A DNA stretch of 32,737 bases from Candidatus Poribacteria bacterium (GCA_003635265.1 PYIZ01000035.1:1-32737), one strand, 5' to 3'. Counted from the stretch's first letter, positions 23,679 to 32,437 are shown. Notes: generated from the sequence alone by a model not told the origin. Translations and numbers: made by a program.

Positions 23679-26600
23679 ATGGCTTCAAACCTCACTCCGG
23701 AAGATCTCATTCTCTCGCCCGATGACCTCTCGGCGGAAACGGTTGAGCAAATCCTCGAGATCTATGGATTCCAAGATGTGAACGACGTAAATCGCCGTCT
23801 ACACAAGTTAGCAGACGCTCCCCCATATCGCGAGGCGTTTGCCGAAATTGTTAGCCACCTCTTAAGCGCATCTGCCGATTCGCCGGACCCGGAGGCAGCG
23901 CTAAACAATTTTGAACGTTTTGTCAGTGCGAGCTTTGATCGACTTTGGCTCTATCGACTGCTGCATGATGCACCCTTCCTGCTGAGAATATTGTCAATCT
24001 GCTTCGGGTCTAGTAACTATTTCTCAGACATTTTAGTGCGGAATCCTGAGTATTTTTACGAACTCATTGATGCTGAAGTAATGAGAGATCCGAAAGACCG
24101 TGAGACGATGTATCGTGAACTGTCCCAAGCGGTACGTCCATTTGATCTAGCTGAACAGAAGTTAAATGCGGTTCGCGGTTATAAGCGTAAAGAGAGCCTG
24201 CGGTTGGGGCTGCGTGATCTGCTTGGCGATGCTGATCTTGAGACAACAACACGCGAACTGACGAACCTCGCGGAAGTAACCCTACAGATCTGTTATGAAA
24301 TCGGGACGGCTGAATTGACCGAAAAAATGGGAACGCCTTCGGGGGAACTCCCAAACGGTGAAAAGGTTCCAAGCACACTCGCTGTGATAGCGATGGGCAA
24401 GTTCGGAGGATATGAGCTCAACTTCAGCTCGGATATCGATGTGATGTTCGTCTACTCACACGATGGGGTGACGAATCAGGGGGTTGAGAACCAGGAATAC
24501 TTTGCCAAACTCAGCGAGTTCATCATCAACGGGATGAGTCAAGTCACCAAAGCAGGCTATGTTTTTCGCGTTGATGTCCGGCTACGTCCTGAAAGCCGGG
24601 CGGGGGCTATTGCCCGCTCCGTTGACAACTATGAGGCTTATTACGAAGGATGGGGCGAGATTTGGGAACGCCAAGCGTTGATCAAAGCCCGTCCCGTTGC
24701 CGGCGATTTAAAGTTAGGTGAACAGTTTATCCGTACCGTCCAGCCGTTCGTCTATCAGCGGTATCTTGATGAATTTTTCATCACGGAGATAAAATTGGAC
24801 ATTCGCCAGACGAAGGCGCGGATTGAAAGCCGTATTCGGGAACAAGGCGATGACTTGACAACGCATGTCAAACTCGGTATCGGTGGTATTCGTGATGTCG
24901 AGTTTACCATCCAATGCCTCCAACTGATTCATGGTGGACCCAACCCAGCGTTGCGGAATTATAATTCACTAGAAACCATTGAATTGCTCCACCAGCATGG
25001 GGTATTAGATCAAACGGATCGGGATGCCCTCGCTGATGCCTACCGCTTCTTACGGACGGTTGAGCACCGTATCCAGATGAAATCCGACTTGCAGCGCTAT
25101 TCGCTTCCGTCAAAGGAATCGGAGCTGATCCAACTGGCCAAACGCATTGGCTATCAAGACAGTGGAATCGGTTCCGCTCTTGAAGCCTTCCAAGCGGACT
25201 ACGCGCGACATACGAGTACAGTTCGCCAGATCTTTGAGAAGATCTTGGCAGCACCGATTTCAGATCGCGAGATAGATGTGGCGACCCTGCTCACAACCAA
25301 CGATTTGGGGATAATACGTAGTCTCCTAGAACCTATTGCATTTGCTGATGTCCGCGAAGCCCATCGCCGACTGAAGCTGATGGCGGACGGTCCCGACGGT
25401 GTGCGATTTTCGCCGCAGGTCCGCCGATTGTTTGTTGATCTCGCACCGACGCTCCTCCGCTTGTTGGGCGAAGCTCCAGACCCTGACATGGCGGTTCGTT
25501 ACATCGAAACCTTTGCAAGCAGGGTAGGAGCGCGTAGTTCGCACTACGCACTGTTTAATGAACAACCAGCAACCCTTGAGCTATTGACCAAGCTATGTGG
25601 GACCAGCCGTTTCCTAGCTGAACTACTCACCGGACAACCGGAATCCTTTGATGTGTTGACCGCTCCAGCGGTAATGGACCATCCCAAGACATCGTACGAG
25701 ATCTGTATAGAGGTGCTCCAAGAAATCGCAGATGGAAGAGCCGATCAGGTATTTGAAACATTAAGGCGGTACAAAAACAGCGAAGTCTTGCGAATCGGTA
25801 TGCGGAATATTTTGGGACAGGCAAACCTGTGGGCAACGACGACTGAACTCTCGGATCTTGCCGAGGGAATATTACAGGCAATGTATGCCCACATCAGCAC
25901 AGAATTCCAAAACGAATACGGGGAGCCGTTGGAGAAGAAGGGAAATCAACAAGTCCCGATACATCGGGATACAAACGAAAAGACAGATGTAGATTTGCCT
26001 GTGGCGAAGTTCGCTGTGATTGGCATGGGAAAATTCGGCGGACGAGAACTCAATTTCAGCGCGGATCTCGATCTAATGCTCGTCTACTCCGCCGAAGGTG
26101 AAACGACACAGGGTACGCCTAATGCGGAGTATTTCAGCAAGCTCGGCTTGGAAATGGTCAATCGACTGAAGGGAAATACGGGAGGAGGCGAAATCTATGA
26201 ACTCGACCTGCGTCTCCGTCCATTCGGTTCAGGTGGGGCGATTGCGTTGTCTCTGGCAGGTTACCAGAGCTACTACGAAAAAGACGCAGAGATATGGGAG
26301 CGTCAGGCGTTGATCCGTGCGCGTCCTGTTGCTGGAGATATTGAGTTAGGACAACAGTTTGTGAAACAGGCGCATGCTTTCGCCTATAGTCAACCGTTGA
26401 CTGCTGAGGGGATAGCATATATTGTGCATAATCGGCAGCGCAAAGAAGAACAAGCAACACGTCCTCCTTCTACGTCACGCCGTCGAAGGGGCAGAAGAAA
26501 ACAACAGATTGATGTGAAATCTGGATACGGGGGACTCATCGATATCGAGTTTGTCGCCCAAACGCTCCAGTTAATCCACGGTACAACACACCCGCAAGTG

Positions 26601-26903
26601 CGAGCCCAGAACACCGTTGAGGCGATTCACCAACTCCACGAAATTGGGGTTTTGACTGTGGAGCAGCGGGATCAGCTTCGCTTTGCGTATGAATTTCTGA
26701 GAAATGTGGAAAATAGCTTGCGAATCGTTCATGACCGACCGTTAGACGCGCTGCCGGATACAGAGGCAGCATTGGAGCAGCTTGCTAAACGACTCGGCTA
26801 CGAAGACGGGGTACGACGAGCATCAGACTCGTTTTTGAGAGATTATCAGTGGTGCACAGAAACCACACGAACGTTGTTCAATCAGTTGTTGAATGGGCAG
26901 TAA
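23679..26903 (+). CDS. glnE: Bifunctional glutamine synthetase adenylyltransferase/deadenylylase
   Basis: Adds AMP to and removes AMP from glutamine synthetase in response to nitrogen state. The 1074 residues hold two copies of the nucleotidyltransferase-plus-helical-domain unit. The N-terminal (deadenylylase-type) site reads MGKFGGYELNFSSD252-I-D254 and the C-terminal (adenylylase-type) site MGKFGGRELNFSAD796-L-D798; both are followed by VRLRPxxxxGA / LRLRPFGSGGA and EIWERQALIxARPVAG, so both halves look active. E. coli GlnE has 946 residues; extra length lies partly in the N-terminus and in the linker before the second site, where a palindrome is read in frame. An ATG at 23631 is an alternative start, but it lies within a repeat; AGAGG precedes the ATG at 23679. 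glnB and glnA are not nearby. Confidence 0.93.
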   Translation: MASNLTPEDLILSPDDLSAETVEQILEIYGFQDVNDVNRRLHKLADAPPYREAFAEIVSHLLSASADSPDPEAALNNFERFVSASFDRLWLYRLLHDAPFLLRILSICFGSSNYFSDILVRNPEYFYELIDAEVMRDPKDRETMYRELSQAVRPFDLAEQKLNAVRGYKRKESLRLGLRDLLGDADLETTTRELTNLAEVTLQICYEIGTAELTEKMGTPSGELPNGEKVPSTLAVIAMGKFGGYELNFSSDIDVMFVYSHDGVTNQGVENQEYFAKLSEFIINGMSQVTKAGYVFRVDVRLRPESRAGAIARSVDNYEAYYEGWGEIWERQALIKARPVAGDLKLGEQFIRTVQPFVYQRYLDEFFITEIKLDIRQTKARIESRIREQGDDLTTHVKLGIGGIRDVEFTIQCLQLIHGGPNPALRNYNSLETIELLHQHGVLDQTDRDALADAYRFLRTVEHRIQMKSDLQRYSLPSKESELIQLAKRIGYQDSGIGSALEAFQADYARHTSTVRQIFEKILAAPISDREIDVATLLTTNDLGIIRSLLEPIAFADVREAHRRLKLMADGPDGVRFSPQVRRLFVDLAPTLLRLLGEAPDPDMAVRYIETFASRVGARSSHYALFNEQPATLELLTKLCGTSRFLAELLTGQPESFDVLTAPAVMDHPKTSYEICIEVLQEIADGRADQVFETLRRYKNSEVLRIGMRNILGQANLWATTTELSDLAEGILQAMYAHISTEFQNEYGEPLEKKGNQQVPIHRDTNEKTDVDLPVAKFAVIGMGKFGGRELNFSADLDLMLVYSAEGETTQGTPNAEYFSKLGLEMVNRLKGNTGGGEIYELDLRLRPFGSGGAIALSLAGYQSYYEKDAEIWERQALIRARPVAGDIELGQQFVKQAHAFAYSQPLTAEGIAYIVHNRQRKEEQATRPPSTSRRRRGRRKQQIDVKSGYGGLIDIEFVAQTLQLIHGTTHPQVRAQNTVEAIHQLHEIGVLTVEQRDQLRFAYEFLRNVENSLRIVHDRPLDALPDTEAALEQLAKRLGYEDGVRRASDSFLRDYQWCTETTRTLFNQLLNGQ
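25954..25969. repeat. CCCGATNNATCGGG palindrome read in frame inside glnE
   Basis: TCCCGAT-AC-ATCGGGA is a 7-bp-arm palindrome encoding VPIHRD in the linker just before the second catalytic domain. Its sequence matches the intergenic repeat family of this window, so it looks like an insertion tolerated in a flexible linker. Confidence 0.7.
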
Positions 26904-26923
26904 TTTGACGCAAGACCAATCTC

Positions 26924-27715
26924 TCAGAATAACCCACGCGCCGTTCCCCCATCCACTGACATAATCTGTCCCGTGATGTGCCTAGCCTGTTCGCTGCATA
27001 AAAAGGCGACAAGTGTCCCCAAATCCTCCGCCTCACCCATCCGACCGATAACAGAAGTTTGAGCTGTTTCTGATTCAATTTCTGCGTAGGTTCTATTCTG
27101 TGCTGCTGCTGTTCGCTGTATCAATTCTTTACCGAGCGGTGTCCGAAATGGTCCAGGACAGACGGTATTAACCAAAATTCCTGTATGTCCCAGTTCATTG
27201 GCAAGTGACTTACTCAACGCTGCCACGCCTGCCCGAAAAACGCTTGAGATGAGGTAAGGTGTACCGGGTTCTCTGACAGCAATACTGGTGATGTGCACAA
27301 TGCGCCCCCAATGCACCTGCTGCATGTGAGGGATGACGGTGCGGCAGAGCCGAATCACCGGGAGCAAAACACCTTCATAGCCACTCTGCCAGTCCACCTC
27401 CCTTAGATCTGAAAAAGCACCCATCTGCGGATGTCCAACGTTGGTAACAAGGATATCAACGGTGCCAAATTCTTCCACGGTTCTTTCTACTAGTCGTTCA
27501 ATGTCTCCTGCTCTTGTAAGATCGCAAACGACGGGCAACACCCGTGAGTCGCTTTCGGCGCGTATTGTTGACGCTGCTTCATTGAGTTCTCGCTCATTGC
27601 GGGCACAGATAACCACGTTCACACCTTCGCAAGCCAACGCCATGGCACTCGCTCTCCCTAAGCCCTTACTCGCCGCACAGACAATAGCAACCTTTTGACT
27701 TAATCCCATGTCCAT
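26924..27715 (-). CDS. SDR family oxidoreductase, atypical active site
   Basis: A 263-residue classical-length short-chain dehydrogenase. The nucleotide site reads AASKGLG (residues 14-20) in place of TGxxxGIG, NVGHP stands for NNAG, and after Ser144 (HITSIA) the Tyr154 is followed by LIS-Ser158, so the YxxxK lysine is missing; SSVFRAGVAALSKSLANEL is the typical sequence of a FabG-like subgroup lacking this Lys. It may still bind NAD(P) with changed chemistry. AGGAGGG lies eight nt before the ATG and a good promoter lies at 27751-27779. Ends 20 nt from the convergent glnE stop. Confidence 0.88.
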   Translation of the reverse strand: MDMGLSQKVAIVCAASKGLGRASAMALACEGVNVVICARNERELNEAASTIRAESDSRVLPVVCDLTRAGDIERLVERTVEEFGTVDILVTNVGHPQMGAFSDLREVDWQSGYEGVLLPVIRLCRTVIPHMQQVHWGRIVHITSIAVREPGTPYLISSVFRAGVAALSKSLANELGHTGILVNTVCPGPFRTPLGKELIQRTAAAQNRTYAEIESETAQTSVIGRMGEAEDLGTLVAFLCSEQARHITGQIMSVDGGTARGLF

Positions 27716-27750
27716 GGATGTACCCTCCTGTCATGTTTTTTTCACACTTG

Positions 27751-27779
27751 AGTATAGCGCAAAATGCCGTATGGATCAA
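27751..27779 (-). promoter_or_regulatory. Promoter for the atypical SDR gene
   Basis: On the minus strand TTGATC (27779-27774), a 17-bp spacer and TATACT (27756-27751). The -10 box ends 35 nt before the ATG at 27715. Confidence 0.55.
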
Positions 27780-27802
27780 GCTCCAAAAACATTAAGAGAC
27801 GA

Positions 27803-27831
27803 TTGATCAATTCCCTAAAACATGGTACGAT
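27803..27831 (+). promoter_or_regulatory. Promoter for the classical SDR gene
   Basis: TTGATC (27803-27808), a 17-bp spacer and TACGAT (27826-27831), 44 nt before the ATG at 27876. Its -35 is identical to that of the divergent promoter 24 bp away. Another TTGACG at 27831 would put the transcript start too close to the ribosome binding site. Confidence 0.4.
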
Positions 27832-27875
27832 TGACGAATTAAAAGGGTTTTTATATCAATCGGGGAGGTACTGAA

Positions 27876-28631
27876 ATGGCAGGACAAGTAGAAGATAAAG
27901 TTACTTTGGTAACAGGTGGAAGTTCCGGAATCGGTCGAGCAACTGCGCTGACGTTGGCAAGCGAAGGGGCAAAGGTCGTCGTTGCTGATCTCAATGTTTC
28001 TGGCGGTGAAGAGACCGTGCATCTGATTCAGGATGCCGGTGGAGAAGGTATCTTTGTGGAGGCAGATGTGTCAAAAGCTGACTCTGTTGAGGCGATGGTC
28101 AACAGGACGATCGAAACCTATGGCCGCTTGGACTGTGCCTTCAATAATGCTGGTGTCGGCAGAGGGGGCAGCACGGTGGACTGTACAGAGGAAGACTGGG
28201 AATTTACCATCAAAGTCAATCTCACAGGTGTCTGGCTGTGCATGAAGTACGAAATTGCCCAGATGCTCAAACAATCCAGCGGTGCCATTGTAAATACGGC
28301 ATCTGCATACGGGCTCGCTGCCGCCGGCGGAACACCGTCGTATGTCGCAAGCAAGCACGGTGTTGTCGGTTTGACGAAGGCTTCTGCAATGGAATATGCC
28401 GCTGAGGGCATCCGAGTCAATGCGGTATGTCCGGGTCATATCAACACGCCAATGCTAGAGCGGGCGATGAACGACCCTGAAAGCAAAGCGCGGATGCTTG
28501 CGAGGCATCCAATCGGACGAATCGGGGATCCAGAAGATGTTGCGCAAGCGGTAATGTGGCTGTTATCGGATGCCGCTTCTTTTGTCACCGGGCACGCTAT
28601 GTCTGTGGATGGCGGTTGGGTTGCCCGATAA
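27876..28631 (+). CDS. SDR family oxidoreductase (classical)
   Basis: A 251-residue NAD(P)-dependent dehydrogenase of the FabG/glucose-1-dehydrogenase type. Complete motif set: TGGSSGIG (residues 13-20), VADLN after strand 2, ADVSK, NNAG (90-93), Ser143 (NTASAYG), Tyr156 and Lys160 (YVASKHG) and VCPGHINTPM. The end HAMSVDGGWVAR is standard. Substrate not readable; alcohols, sugars and 3-oxoacyl compounds are all known. GGGGAGG precedes the ATG. It is divergent from the atypical SDR gene, and the pair shows little similarity outside family motifs. Confidence 0.93.
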   Translation: MAGQVEDKVTLVTGGSSGIGRATALTLASEGAKVVVADLNVSGGEETVHLIQDAGGEGIFVEADVSKADSVEAMVNRTIETYGRLDCAFNNAGVGRGGSTVDCTEEDWEFTIKVNLTGVWLCMKYEIAQMLKQSSGAIVNTASAYGLAAAGGTPSYVASKHGVVGLTKASAMEYAAEGIRVNAVCPGHINTPMLERAMNDPESKARMLARHPIGRIGDPEDVAQAVMWLLSDAASFVTGHAMSVDGGWVAR

Positions 28632-28752
28632 TTACAATTAGCATTACATGAGGTTGCGTGTTAATTTTACAAGGTGCTTTCCCTACTAACGGCGGAGTGG
28701 TATATTCTGCTCACGGCTAAGTCTCATGGCAAATTTCATGCAATTGAGCCAC

Positions 28753-29967
28753 CTACCTGTATCTGCGTATCGTTCGCATAAAAATTGGCAATACCGGGGA
28801 CAAGAGTGCGCCAGCGGCGACCATAGCCGCACGAAGAGATACGATACGACCAACCGCTCCTAAAACGGGACCACCTACTGCCTGACCGAAGGCGTCCGCT
28901 TGACCCATCATTGAAAAAATTGTAGCGCGAACTTTGGAATCAGCGTGCTGATTAATCCAAATCGTATTAATAGTTCGATCGAGCGAACGAAATAGTTGAA
29001 CAGACCAATAAATGGCGATTACAAGGGCAAAGCTGCCAACCAAGCCCAAAGCAACAAGACTTGCAACTAGTAGCGTATTGATAAGAAATAAAGCGCGTGG
29101 AACCGCAAGTCGGCTGCTTGTATCAAGCCACCGTCGAGCGATTTCAGTACCGACGATTTGGACAATGTTTGCACCGACACTAATCACACCAAACCAGATA
29201 ACGGGTTCTAGCGTTCCAATTTCAGGAAAGGTAAAGTTTTTCAGTAGGTATGCTTCCCAGAGCCGATCCAATCCTTCGGTGTGCATCCCAAAGAAGATAC
29301 CGATGCTGAAGATAGCAATTAACACTGACCGTTCCCGTACGACCCGCATCCCTTCGCGAAAGGTGTTCCTCATTGCGTTCCAAGAAGTGCGTTCCTGTTG
29401 AGGTGTCGGCTGGAAACCTATCTCCGACATTGTGAAGGCGGTAAAAATTGCCAAACCGATGAACAATGCACCACCTACGATTGTCGGAAGGTTGAGTTGA
29501 ATATGCGCCAGCCCCGTGCTGACACCGATGCCAATCAGGGAGCAGACCTGACTCACCTGTGCACCACGCATATAAGCCTTGGACGCTATAGTTTCGCTGG
29601 TTTCGTCAGCAATCCACGCCTGCGCTGCGCCGCTGAGAAAGGTGTAGCCTGCCGCGGCAATAACCTGCGATAGTAGAATCGCTACGAAAAAAGGAATTGA
29701 ACCTGCCAAGATACAACTAACACCGAGTAATGCCGTCCCGATAATAATCGACAATCGGCGGCTATACACATCGGCAACCACGCCTGTGGGTATCTCAAGC
29801 AGAAATATAGAAACTTCCAACACCGTACCGATGAGCACCAGTTGTAGCGGATTAAGACCAACCACCTCAACGTAGTAGACGGCAATGATTGTGTACGCCA
29901 TCGCTGAGAAAAGCGAGTATCCGCCGCTGTGAATGAGATAGATAGTGTATGCGCTGAGTTTTCTCAT
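28753..29967 (-). CDS. MFS transporter
   Basis: A 404-residue inner-membrane protein with about twelve hydrophobic segments and a central cytoplasmic loop (FQPTPQQERTSWNAMRNTFREGMRV). The motif A-like GVVADVYSRRLSIIIG follows the second helix, and a related MFS plan is seen in the second half. LEVSIFLLEIPTGVVAD resembles the PTG-x-x-AD group of MFS proteins often listed as putative drug or metabolite exporters. Substrate unknown. The frame reaches a TTG at 29997, but the ATG at 29967 is preferred; its ribosome binding site is weak (GAGTGAGA). It converges on the SDR gene across a 121-nt gap without a clear terminator. Confidence 0.87.
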   Translation of the reverse strand: MRKLSAYTIYLIHSGGYSLFSAMAYTIIAVYYVEVVGLNPLQLVLIGTVLEVSIFLLEIPTGVVADVYSRRLSIIIGTALLGVSCILAGSIPFFVAILLSQVIAAAGYTFLSGAAQAWIADETSETIASKAYMRGAQVSQVCSLIGIGVSTGLAHIQLNLPTIVGGALFIGLAIFTAFTMSEIGFQPTPQQERTSWNAMRNTFREGMRVVRERSVLIAIFSIGIFFGMHTEGLDRLWEAYLLKNFTFPEIGTLEPVIWFGVISVGANIVQIVGTEIARRWLDTSSRLAVPRALFLINTLLVASLVALGLVGSFALVIAIYWSVQLFRSLDRTINTIWINQHADSKVRATIFSMMGQADAFGQAVGGPVLGAVGRIVSLRAAMVAAGALLSPVLPIFMRTIRRYR

Positions 29968-30171
29968 ATAAGTCTCACTCAAGGTGTTTAGAAACAATTT
30001 TAGGAATAAACCCTAATTCGGTTTTTCTGAATATATGCAACATATTTCCTTGCCTAGTATCTGCCTATTTCTCTGATTGCATTTTCTACGTTAAATAACT
30101 CCATCCTGAAAAACTTCATCTTGAAATCCAAATATGTGTATGTGCGGAAAAGTAAGCCTTCACTTTGATGG

Positions 30172-30201
30172 TTGTCCTAACGATGGGGAAAGTGATATAA
30201 T
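30172..30201 (+). promoter_or_regulatory. Promoter for the DUF6807 gene
   Basis: TTGTCC (30172-30177), an 18-bp spacer and a perfect TATAAT (30196-30201), 39 nt before the ATG at 30241. Confidence 0.5.
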
Positions 30202-30240
30202 GAAAAAGTGCATTAATCACAAATTCTTAAGGAGATACAG

Positions 30241-31392
30241 ATGGTAGAGAAAAATCGGATTACTATTACAGTCAATGCAGGTGAACACAATCGGGACAAT
30301 TGCCCCGTCAGTGTTGGTGTGGATAACCGTGAAACCGAAGGGCTCGCAGGTGGTTCAGTCACCCTTACGGATCAGGCGAGCGGCACAGCCATCCCCGCTG
30401 ACCTCAACAATGATGGCAAGACCGCGACATTATCATGGATTCTGGATGGGCTTAAAGCCCATCAGGAACGGTCATATATCCTTTCATCAGGAAGTATTGA
30501 GGGCAGTAGTGGTGTTGTGTTCAGTGAACGCGACAACGCCATTGATGTGACGATCGACGGCAGAGAGTTCACAACCTTCCGCTACGGAACAGATGGATTC
30601 CGCCCATACTTCTTCCCGGTCTTTGGACCCGGAGGGAATCCGATAACCCGTGGCGAAACCAGTGAAGAATCCAGCGACCACGTCCACCACCGATCCCTAT
30701 ACGTCGCCTACGGTGAGGTCAACGATGTGGATGTATGGGCAGAGGGCGAAAATTCTGGCAAAGTTGTCCATCAATCTTTCACGGATAAAAACGGCGGAGC
30801 GACGGTTGGCAAAATCTATACCGAAAACGATTGGGTGAACAAGGCGGGCGAAAAGTTAATGTCAGACAGGCAGAACTTCCGCATCTATAACACCCCTGAG
30901 ACGGGAACCATTATCGACTTGGATTTGACCCTCATCGCATCTGCGGGAGATGTCCATTTCGGTGATACCAAAGAGGGTGGGATTATATCAGTTCGCGTCA
31001 ATCCGTCGATGAACGCCTCCGATGGCGGAAAGATTGAAAACGCTTACGGCGGGATTAACGAAGGCGAAACATGGGGCAAACGCGCGCAATGGTGCGACTA
31101 CTCAGGGACCGTCGAAGGAACGCCCGTTGGGATCGCTGTATTTGACCACACTTCCAACCCACGCTATCCGACATATTGGCATGTCCGCAACTACGGCTTA
31201 ATGACGACAAACATTTTCGGGACCGGCACGTTTGAAGGCGATCCTAGCAAAGATGGTTCATACACAATGAAAAGTGGTGAGGAGATGAATTTCCGTTTCC
31301 GTGTACTCATCCACGAAGGTGATGCTGCGACGGGTCAGGTCGCACAGAAATATCACGATTTCATCAATCCGCCAACGGTGTCAATCTCATAA
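30241..31392 (+). CDS. DUF6807 (PmoA family) protein
   Basis: A 383-residue protein recognised by the DHVHHRSLYVAYGEVNDVDVWAEG block (about residues 147-170), typical of the DUF6807 family, often annotated as methane oxygenase PmoA although it is unrelated to particulate methane monooxygenase in function. Other blocks: TFRYGTDGFRPYFFPVFGPGGNPITRG, RAQWCDYSGTVEGTPVGIAVFDH and PTYWHVRNYGLMTTNIFG. The fold is expected to be a beta-sandwich like galactose-mutarotase-type proteins. No signal peptide. AAGGAGATACAG precedes the ATG. In genomes of this kind these genes often accompany sugar catabolism; the true role is not established. Confidence 0.88.
   Translation: MVEKNRITITVNAGEHNRDNCPVSVGVDNRETEGLAGGSVTLTDQASGTAIPADLNNDGKTATLSWILDGLKAHQERSYILSSGSIEGSSGVVFSERDNAIDVTIDGREFTTFRYGTDGFRPYFFPVFGPGGNPITRGETSEESSDHVHHRSLYVAYGEVNDVDVWAEGENSGKVVHQSFTDKNGGATVGKIYTENDWVNKAGEKLMSDRQNFRIYNTPETGTIIDLDLTLIASAGDVHFGDTKEGGIISVRVNPSMNASDGGKIENAYGGINEGETWGKRAQWCDYSGTVEGTPVGIAVFDHTSNPRYPTYWHVRNYGLMTTNIFGTGTFEGDPSKDGSYTMKSGEEMNFRFRVLIHEGDAATGQVAQKYHDFINPPTVSIS
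30445..30463. repeat. 9-bp-arm palindrome inside the DUF6807 gene
   Basis: GATGGGCTT-A-AAGCCCATC is a perfect inverted repeat with a single central base, coding for part of LDGLKAHQ. It is another palindrome inside a reading frame, of a different sequence from the CCCGAT family. Confidence 0.6.
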
Positions 31393-31480
31393 TCACCTCG
31401 TACAAATATAAATCGAGGCGACTCGCCTTACGCCCTACGTTTTACGCTCATGTTAAGAAATTGTGCAACAGAAACCGATT

Positions 31481-31662
31481 TATAGTAAATTTTAGAATTA
31501 ATGAGACACTTCAAATTGGTAGGCGCTGTTTCCAATCCCGATTTATCGGGATCCCGAGAATCGGGACAAGCCGTTTCAACCTACCACGGCACCTATGCGG
31601 TGCGGTTAAAAACCGCACCTACCGGGGGCGAAAGTGTTCATTTATTTTTACAATCCACCATA
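31481..31662. mobile_element. MITE-like element, copy 1 (182 bp)
   Basis: The left 46 bases after the first T (31482-31527) match copy 2 at 44 of 46 positions and the right 45 bases (31618-31662) match it exactly. The two ends are imperfect inverted repeats of each other: TATAGTAAATTTTAGAATTA against the reverse complement TATGGTGGATTGTAAAAATA, both reaching ACACTT and GGTAGG. The element starts and ends with TA. The middle differs between copies and is built of palindromes: TCCCGAT-TT-ATCGGGA (31536-31551), TCCCGA-GAA-TCGGGA (31552-31566) and GGTGCGGTT-AAA-AACCGCACC (31599-31619). No transposase is encoded. It fills most of the gene-free stretch 31393-31707; the only other structure there is AGGCGA-C-TCGCCT at 31416-31428, after the DUF6807 stop. 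Confidence 0.75.
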
Positions 31663-31707
31663 AAATGGAAGCATCATGCAACAGTAAAAGACATAAGGAG
31701 GCGCGTC

Positions 31708-32202
31708 ATGAAATACCTGTTAATGGTTCTCGCTATCCTGATGTTTGGCTGCGGCACCGATACAGAGGTCATCGAGAAAATGCCGCCCGCCCCTGAACAA
31801 CCCAAACCCAACACAAAAGTATTTGTCGTTTACGAAATCGGACCCACGGTGCCGGCGGATCCCGGCGATCCAGATCCGCCACGGATTATAAAGAGCAACG
31901 TTTACCCCAACCCTGAAGGGTTTGCCTTTAGTCCCCTCCCGTTAAATAGGGACGGCATTTTCTTCGACTTCAATGAGGATCTAAATCGGGTTGTAATTGA
32001 CCTCTCAATGGACGGAGAGTCGCTCGGTTGGGTCACTAATACAATACGCTCCGCCAACAAAATCAGTATCTCCATCACGCTAACCGCGCCGGAGAACGGT
32101 CCTTTTCTCAAACACAATAAGGAATACCTTATCGATCTGCTTGTCGAGGATATGACAGGTGATAAGCTAGAACTGGAGATCCCACTTCGGACATCCCTTT
32201 AG
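31708..32202 (+). CDS. Lipoprotein of unknown function
   Basis: A 164-residue exported lipoprotein. MKYLLMVLAILMFGC is a type II signal peptide with lipobox LMFGC and Cys15 as the lipidated residue. A Pro-rich linker (MPPAPEQPKPN, VPADPGDPDPP) leads to a beta-rich domain (VYPNPEGFAFSPLPLNRDGIFFDFNEDL ... IPLRTSL) that resembles an Ig-like or SbsA-type fold with a predicted edge strand pattern; I do not recognise a family. The frame is open back to 31501, but that part is the MITE-like repeat, and AAGGAGG lies before the ATG at 31708. The gene sits exactly between two copies of the repeat. Confidence 0.85.
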   Translation: MKYLLMVLAILMFGCGTDTEVIEKMPPAPEQPKPNTKVFVVYEIGPTVPADPGDPDPPRIIKSNVYPNPEGFAFSPLPLNRDGIFFDFNEDLNRVVIDLSMDGESLGWVTNTIRSANKISISITLTAPENGPFLKHNKEYLIDLLVEDMTGDKLELEIPLRTSL

Positions 32203-32269
32203 CCCTGCGTAAGTTAGTTCATTGAGTCACCCTGCCCAGCGGACGGTGGTTACGCTCCTTTTTCTTGAT

Positions 32270-32437
32270 TATAGTAAATTTTGGAATTAATGAGACACTC
32301 CAAATTGGTAGGCGCTCCCCGATAAATCGGGTTCCGCAGAGCGGAATCCCGACCTGTCGGGACAAGCAGAGTTTCCAATTGCGCCGTTTCAACCTACCGG
32401 GGGCGAAAGTGTTCATTTATTTTTACAATCCACCATA
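32270..32437. mobile_element. MITE-like element, copy 2 (168 bp)
   Basis: Same terminal arms as copy 1 in the same orientation (left arm 32271-32316, right arm 32393-32437) and the same flanking TA. The middle is different: CCCGAT-AA-ATCGGG (32318-32331), TTCCGC-AGA-GCGGAA (32332-32346) and TCCCGA-CCTG-TCGGGA (32347-32362). The shared arms with variable cores show that internal palindromes are swapped or gained independently of the ends. It lies in the gene-free stretch 32203-32541. Confidence 0.75.

Noticed and set aside
30241..31392. Particulate methane monooxygenase subunit, from the PmoA family name
   Set aside because: The protein is soluble, lacks membrane helices and copper-site motifs, and matches DUF6807; the family name is misleading.
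31501..31707. N-terminal extension of the lipoprotein frame
   Set aside because: It translates the MITE-like repeat; the lipobox signal peptide and AAGGAGG place the start at 31708.
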